NCBI RefSeq assembly: GCF_018320785.1
Contig: NC_054881.1
Span: forward strand, 24,366,275 to 24,430,274
From: Cheilinus undulatus
Taxonomy: Eukaryota > Chordata > Actinopteri > Labriformes > Labridae
DNA: 64,000 nucleotides
Direction of reading: 5' to 3'
The translations under genes were made by a program, and so were the position numbers. The notes under the pieces are model-generated. The model made no database searches and was not told the DNA's origin. It was given only the letters and a program-made list of their open reading frames with translations. Shown in pieces: positions 59,340-64,000 of the stretch. The first letter of the stretch is position 1, and the number at the start of each line of letters is the position of its first letter.

Positions 59340-60232
59340 CAGCTCGGGACTCAGCTGTTTACAGTGTAGTATAAAGACATCTGTGTCTGGAAGATCCACT
59401 CACTGGTTAATCAGTATGTCTGGCTACCATTGAAGTTGTGAAGTCAAAAGAGCACCCCAAGAAACTCAGGATAATGAAAAGTACATGTCAGGGAATGGAT
59501 ACAAAAAATCAAAGGCACAGAAGATTCCCCAGAGTTCAGTTAAATCCATCATTAAGAAATGGAAGGAATATGGTTCATGTGGAAATCCACCTAGATCAGG
59601 TTGTCCTCACAACCTTAGGGACCGTGCAAGAAGGAGACAAGTGAGAGAGACCACCAAGACACCTAGGACTACTCTGAAGGAGTTACAAGCTTCAGCAGCT
59701 GAGATGGGAGAGACTCTGCATACATTAACTGTTTCTAGGGTTCTTAACCAAAGCTTTATGGGAGAGTGGCAAAGAGAAAGCCACTGTTGAAGAAAACCCA
59801 TATCAAATCTGGTCTAGAGTCTGCCAGAAGGAATGTGGAAGACTCACTGGTTAAGTGGAAGAAAGTTCTTTGGTCTAATGAGACAAGATGACTGGCAGAC
59901 ACCAAACACTGCACATCACCACAAACACACCATCCCACTGTGAAGCATGGTGATGGCAGCATCATGCTTTGGGGATGCTTCTTGGCATCTTGTAAAGGCT
60001 TGTAAAAGTAGAGGGTAAAATGAGTGTGGCAAAATACAGGAAAATCCTGGAGGAATGTCTTATTCAGTCTGCAAGAGAACTACGGCTTGGGAGGAAATTA
60101 ATTTTCCATCAAGACAATGACCGAAAGCATACAGGCAAAGCTACACAGAAAAGTTTTAAAGACAACAAGGTGATTGTTCTGGAGTGTCCAAGTCAAAGCC
60201 CAGATCTCAATCCAATAGAGATTTTACTATTA
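59340..60232 (+). pseudogene. Decayed Tc1-like transposase (copy I)
   Basis: This is a plus-strand copy of the main Tc1-like family and one of the better conserved. Blocks in order: KSKEHPKKLR at about 59440; VKSIIKKWKEYGSCGNPPRSG and then RARRRQVRETT at 59485-59690; ELQASAAEMGETLHTL at about 59685; a VKWKKVLWSNE-like block near 59855, where the first catalytic Asp codon appears changed to Asn. These are followed by KHGDGSIMLWGC near 59945, and FHQDNDRKHTGKA and SQSPDLNPIE at 60020-60241, keeping the second Asp and final Glu. The copy stops abruptly at about 60232 without the C-terminus or terminal repeat. The frame is broken between blocks. Confidence 0.83.
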
Positions 60233-60779
60233 CATCGCTGATACTTTCAGAATACTTTATGAATGTTTCTATAAAGTGTTACCAAACACTTTGTTTAGTA
60301 TCTTGATCTAACTTCTTTATGAAGTGAAGCCATAATGGAAATTCACACTTATCACAAGGTCTCAATGTGCTTTTAATTTTGTCAGCCCCAGATTTTAGTG
60401 TGCCTAAAAGCAGTTTGAAAACCAATCCTGTGGTTGCAGAAGTCTGTGGTCAGCATTTTGTATTTAAGGCGATCTGTATGCAGGCACTGAGGAGTGATGA
60501 GTATGGGTTTAGATAAGGAAATCCTTCTGTGAGTTGGGCCTGATCCAAACTGCTCTGGGAATATTTTATCAACATAATTACACTTGCAATTATGCTTCTT
60601 TGCCTCACAATTATATACTTTCCTCAAACAAGTACACAAAATGACTCAAGCACATGATGCTTGGCTGGGTTGAATAGTGCTGACTGAAGCAGGATGGAAG
60701 CGTCACAATGGTCATAGACAACAGTTTCAGACTTTAAGGGCAATGTTTAGAAAAGTTATCAGGTGATTCAGACTACACA
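60233..60779. other. Non-coding DNA
   Basis: No gene or repeat is recognised. Confidence 0.5.
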
Positions 60780-60915
60780 TATATGGAGGTGTACCCCCTG
60801 TGACTGCTCAGGTCTGATGAAGGGCTTGGGCCCAAAACGTCACATGTGGTGATAATCTTTATGAAATAAGCTTTTGGAGCAGCTTCTGGTGTGCAGACTT
60901 ATTTTTTCTGTTTTG
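60780..60915 (+). repeat. Dispersed repeat with GTCTGATGAAGGGC...AAAACGTCAC motif
   Basis: The segment contains TCTGATGAAGGGCTTGGGCC, AAACGTCAC, then AATAAGCTTTTGGAGCA and a GTGTGCAGACTTATTTTTTC tail. This arrangement recurs as a dispersed repeat tail in fish genomes. The class (SINE or LINE 3' end) is not certain. Confidence 0.45.
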
Positions 60916-62504
60916 CCTGACTTTAAAGACAAAAAGACTAAGATGTCTTGTGGGTATATTAATCATTTTTAAGAGTATTCTCTAAATGGATATGAACTGC
61001 TTGGTGTGTATTAAGATGTTTTTCTTTGTGCAAATATAGACATGTGTTATCTGACACAAACACACATAAAAATAAATGAGTAAACAAAAGAACCCTCCAG
61101 CATCTGTTCTCTAAAGTCTAGAGGATCATGAAACATGTCATCACATTCAGCTTCTGCTGAGAAGACTCCTGCTGAGATTGAGCCAGAGACTCGCTCTAAT
61201 ACAGGACTGACAAGACAGACTAACAACACCTACACAATGATGCAAGGCTGTGAACACAAGTTCTTAGTGTGAGTGACAACACAACAAGACACCATGATGA
61301 AACAATTATATCGCAGCCATTAGTGTGCTCTTTGTAGTGTTTCATCATGTTTGTACTTATTGCCGCTGCAGTTTAATGTATTTTAGGGTCAGGATTTGAA
61401 TAAAAGAATCATGTAGAGGAAGTTTCATCAGGGTTCTGCTGATCTTTTGATGAGGAATGTGTGCTCAGTGTGCACGCTCCATTGTGTAAAAATTGGTTAA
61501 AGATTCAAACAGTTTTCCCACAGTTGGTGAAAACATGTTTAAAGCATCAGTGTAATCGAGGCTTGTCATTGTGAGTTTGCCCCAGCCATCTGCTGAGGGA
61601 GCTGACATGAGCCTCTGAGGGTCTTTCTGTGATTCAGACGAAATGAGCATCAATGAGGGGAATGGAAACCCAGAGCTTGTTTTGGACCTGAATGATTAAC
61701 ATACTCGGCAATGTGCCAGAGACAGCAGAGAGATACAGCTCACATGTGAATAGTCCAAAAAGATTAGAGGTTAGATATAGATATAGATATAAGGTTAGAT
61801 ATAATTCCTTCTGATGAACATTATTGTCCCTTATGCAAGATTGTTGTCATGTAGATTATAAGTTGAGGTTTAAAGGTAGTCAAATAAGTATTTCTTCAAC
61901 ATTTTTGGCTAAGGGTAGCCACATACTAGACAATTTTCAAATCAGCTTTTCTCATATTTAAAACCATTTGAACTAAAAATTCTGATGTTGGTTTCTCATA
62001 CATTTACAGCTTTATAATCTCTCTCTTAAAAAAATGAAGCTCAGCGTTTACATGCAGGACATGATAGTCATACGCCGAGCTGTGATCAGCTGACAGCCAG
62101 CTGATCCCAATTATCCCCAGCTTCCACTGCCAATCACAACCTTTTCTCTTTTAACATAGCAGTCCATTTAAATATGACTTACTTCTCACTAATTCCTACT
62201 TGCACTACTGCTGACGCACCATGCTACTGCTGCTGGCAACACTCAAACTCCTTTATAGCAAGTTTGTTGCATCCTCATATTGAATTTCATGAACTAATTT
62301 CATAAGAAAAAAAAACATGCCGTTTGATTAATCAAGGGAGCTTCTTATGAGCAGAGCCTTCTCTGCCAAGTAAACCTGTACATCCATTTTGCAATATAAT
62401 GGTAGTGATCCTGACTCAGTGATTTTTTTCCTAAATTTTTTTTAATTTTTTCCCCCCTCAAAAACTGACATATCCATTTTATTCTCTTATTTTATATTCT
62501 ACAG
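60916..62504. other. Non-coding DNA
   Basis: No gene is supported. A short TATAGA repeat lies at 61775-61800. Confidence 0.5.
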
Positions 62505-62919
62505 TATATATATATATATATATATATGTTTAGAAAAGTATATATATGTATATATATATGTATATATATGTATATATATATACACATATATATACATATA
62601 TATACATATACATATATATACACATATATATACATATATATACATATACATATATATATATACACATATATATACATATATACACATATTTATACATATA
62701 TATACACATATATACATATACACATATATATACATATACACATATATATATACATACATATATATAATACATATACATATATATTATATATATAAACACA
62801 TACATACATACATATATATTATATATATATATATATATACACATATATATATGTATATGTATATATGTATATATATGTATATGTATATGTATATGTATGT
62901 ATGTATATGTATGTATATG

Positions 62920-62924
<5 letters not shown>
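62505..62924. repeat. TATACA/TATG microsatellite
   Basis: About 420 bp of alternating TA with interspersed C or G (TATACA, TATATG and TATACATA units), partly self-complementary between the halves. It produces Tyr/Ile-rich chance ORFs on both strands, which are not genes. Confidence 0.95.

Positions 62925-62950
<26 letters not shown>
62924..62950. repeat. (AAT)n microsatellite, LINE 3' tail
   Basis: About nine AAT units. Read on the minus strand it is an (ATT)n tail directly after AATAAAG, as found at the 3' ends of some fish LINEs. Confidence 0.8.
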
Positions 62951-63587
62951 CTTTATTTGTATAGCACTTTTAAAAACATGGGTTTACAAAGTGCTTTGAC
63001 AAGTGCAGAAGCAAGTACAAAAACAAAGCAACAACCCAGACAAAAGACAGAAACAGAACGTGACATCTAGACAGATAATAATTGATCTACATCGATAAAG
63101 AGCGACAATATAGAACCAAACCTAGATGACCTGTGATGCCATGCAAACTATGACATCACAGACGTCAATCAGAGTGCAGACATGAACTGCACAGCTAAGA
63201 CATCATGAACATCAGGATGCAGGCAAGACACAGACATCAGTACCATAAAATGATAGGAACCCAGGCAAAGCATAAAATGATAGGAACCCAGGCAAAGCAG
63301 GAACCCAGCTACACAGGCTGAGACCGAGAGGACCAAAATTAAAGACAAGAAATTAAAAGAGAAACAGTAAAATGTAAATAAGAGGGCAAAACAGATATTA
63401 AAACAGGGTGAAACAAGCTCTAAAACTGTAAAAACAGTAAAATTGATAAGTATTATAACAGAGGTAAACATAAGGGGAAGCAGTAAAGGAGAGATTAAGA
63501 GGAAATTAAACTAGAATATGTAAGAATCTGTGAGAGGATAAAAATTATAAAAATTAAATAAGAAGATGAGACGAAGATGAGACGACA
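62951..63587 (-). mobile_element. 3' untranslated region of a LINE
   Basis: Non-coding sequence between the LINE stop codon and its (ATT)n tail. The terminal part (minus strand GTGCTATACAAATAAAG) is a common fish LINE 3' end. It includes a 27-bp tandem duplication at 63244-63297. Confidence 0.7.
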
Positions 63588-64000
63588 TCACATAAAAGCC
63601 ACTCTATAAAAATGAGTTTTAAGAAGTGATTTAAAAGATGTCAATGATTCTGCATGCCTTATCTCCTCGGGCAGGTCGTTCCAAAGTCGAGGGGCTCTGA
63701 TGGAGAAGGCCCTGTCACCCTTAGATTTGAGGCTCGACTTTGGAACGACCAGGAGGTTCCCACCCGAGGATCTGAGGCTGCGGGCTGGGACATAGGGGAA
63801 TAAAAGTTCTTTAATATATTCTGGAGCCAGACTCTTCAGTGCTTTAAAAGTAATAAGTAAAATCTTAAAATCAATTCTAAAAGTAATGGGTAGCCAGTGT
63901 AAAGATGCTAAAATCGGGGTGATGTGATGTCGTCTGTTAAAACCAGTGAGAAGCCTAGCTGCTGCATTTTGAACCAGTTGAAGGCGAGAGAGGGATTTCT
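63588..64000 (-). CDS. C-terminal end of LINE ORF2 (L2/Rex-type), runs off window
   Basis: An uninterrupted minus-strand frame of 136 codons enters from the right edge and ends at TGA 63588-63590. It reads LSRLQLVQNAAARLLTGF, then HHITPILASLHWLPITFRID, FKILLITFKALKSLAPEYI, a SLRSSGGNLLVVP segment, RAFSIRAPRLWNDLPEEIR and a final SFKSLLKTHFYRVAFM. This series of blocks is characteristic of the region after the reverse-transcriptase domain in fish L2/CR1/Rex-type non-LTR retrotransposons. No start codon or catalytic motif is in the window because the 5' part lies beyond it. The frame has no stop or shift, so this copy may be fairly young. Family naming is from memory; the coding frame is visible directly. 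Confidence 0.85.
   Translation of the reverse strand, partial: KSLSRLQLVQNAAARLLTGFNRRHHITPILASLHWLPITFRIDFKILLITFKALKSLAPEYIKELLFPYVPARSLRSSGGNLLVVPKSSLKSKGDRAFSIRAPRLWNDLPEEIRHAESLTSFKSLLKTHFYRVAFM

Noticed and set aside
62492..62844. Several Tyr/Ile-rich ORFs on both strands
   Set aside because: They are translations of the TATACA microsatellite.
1..64000. Search for CRISPR arrays, bacterial operons, tRNA or rRNA genes
   Set aside because: Nothing of the kind is present; the only tRNA-like sequence is the SINE head at 24010.

Overview
The window reads as vertebrate nuclear DNA, most likely from a teleost fish. It is AT-rich with vertebrate-style splice sites, poly-T/poly-A tracts and microsatellites. 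It carries repeat families typical of fish: many decayed Tc1-like transposons, small inverted-repeat elements, a fish tRNA-type SINE, and LINE ends of the L2/CR1 kind. There are no operons and no bacterial signals. I found no convincing host protein-coding exon and no RNA gene, so the region is probably intergenic or intronic. Family names come from remembered family features and from motifs visible in the sequence; no database search was made.

The most substantial object is a candidate CACTA/EnSpm-like DNA transposon of about 10.5 kb (32942-43438). Both ends begin CACTGAAAAAA in inverted orientation. On the minus strand it carries two genes. One is a zinc-finger transposase (41684 to 39004). 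The other is a spliced accessory gene (37812 to 34947) of the kind annotated in fish genomes as 'sterile alpha motif domain-containing protein 3-like'. A CpG-rich stretch with two splice-bounded non-coding exons lies at its upstream end (about 42286-43240). The transposase is broken by one in-frame TAA and one single-base frameshift, and the 3' exons of the accessory gene do not join in one frame. This copy is therefore probably not autonomous, though it is well preserved.

Left part (1-32940): mostly non-coding DNA with decayed Tc1-like copies at 1084-1855, 5050-6880, 9010-9130, 11310-12372, 14562-16021, 19020-20898 and 32560-32935. Two of these are hosts for younger insertions: a 767-bp PIF/Harbinger-like element at 5487-6253, and a 522-bp solo LTR at 19401-19922 flanked by the exact duplication GCGTC. 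A deletion derivative with near-perfect inverted ends lies at 23035-23591. MITE-like elements (about 8140-8640 and 9168-9360) and a SINE (24010-24172) are also present.

Right part (43439-64000): a 1002-bp hAT element (45719-46720) with an exact 8-bp target duplication and an internal array of degenerate repeats. A different Tc1-like element lies at 52290-53485, a LINE reverse-transcriptase remnant at 54337-55080, and two more Tc1-like copies at 56233-57140 and 59340-60232. A long TATACA microsatellite lies at 62505-62924. At the right edge is the 3' end of a LINE, with an open C-terminal reading frame running off the window (63588-64000). Some unexplained AT-rich blocks with homeodomain- and octamer-like motifs (about 14180-14520 and 29100-29400) could be conserved non-coding elements, but this cannot be shown from one sequence.
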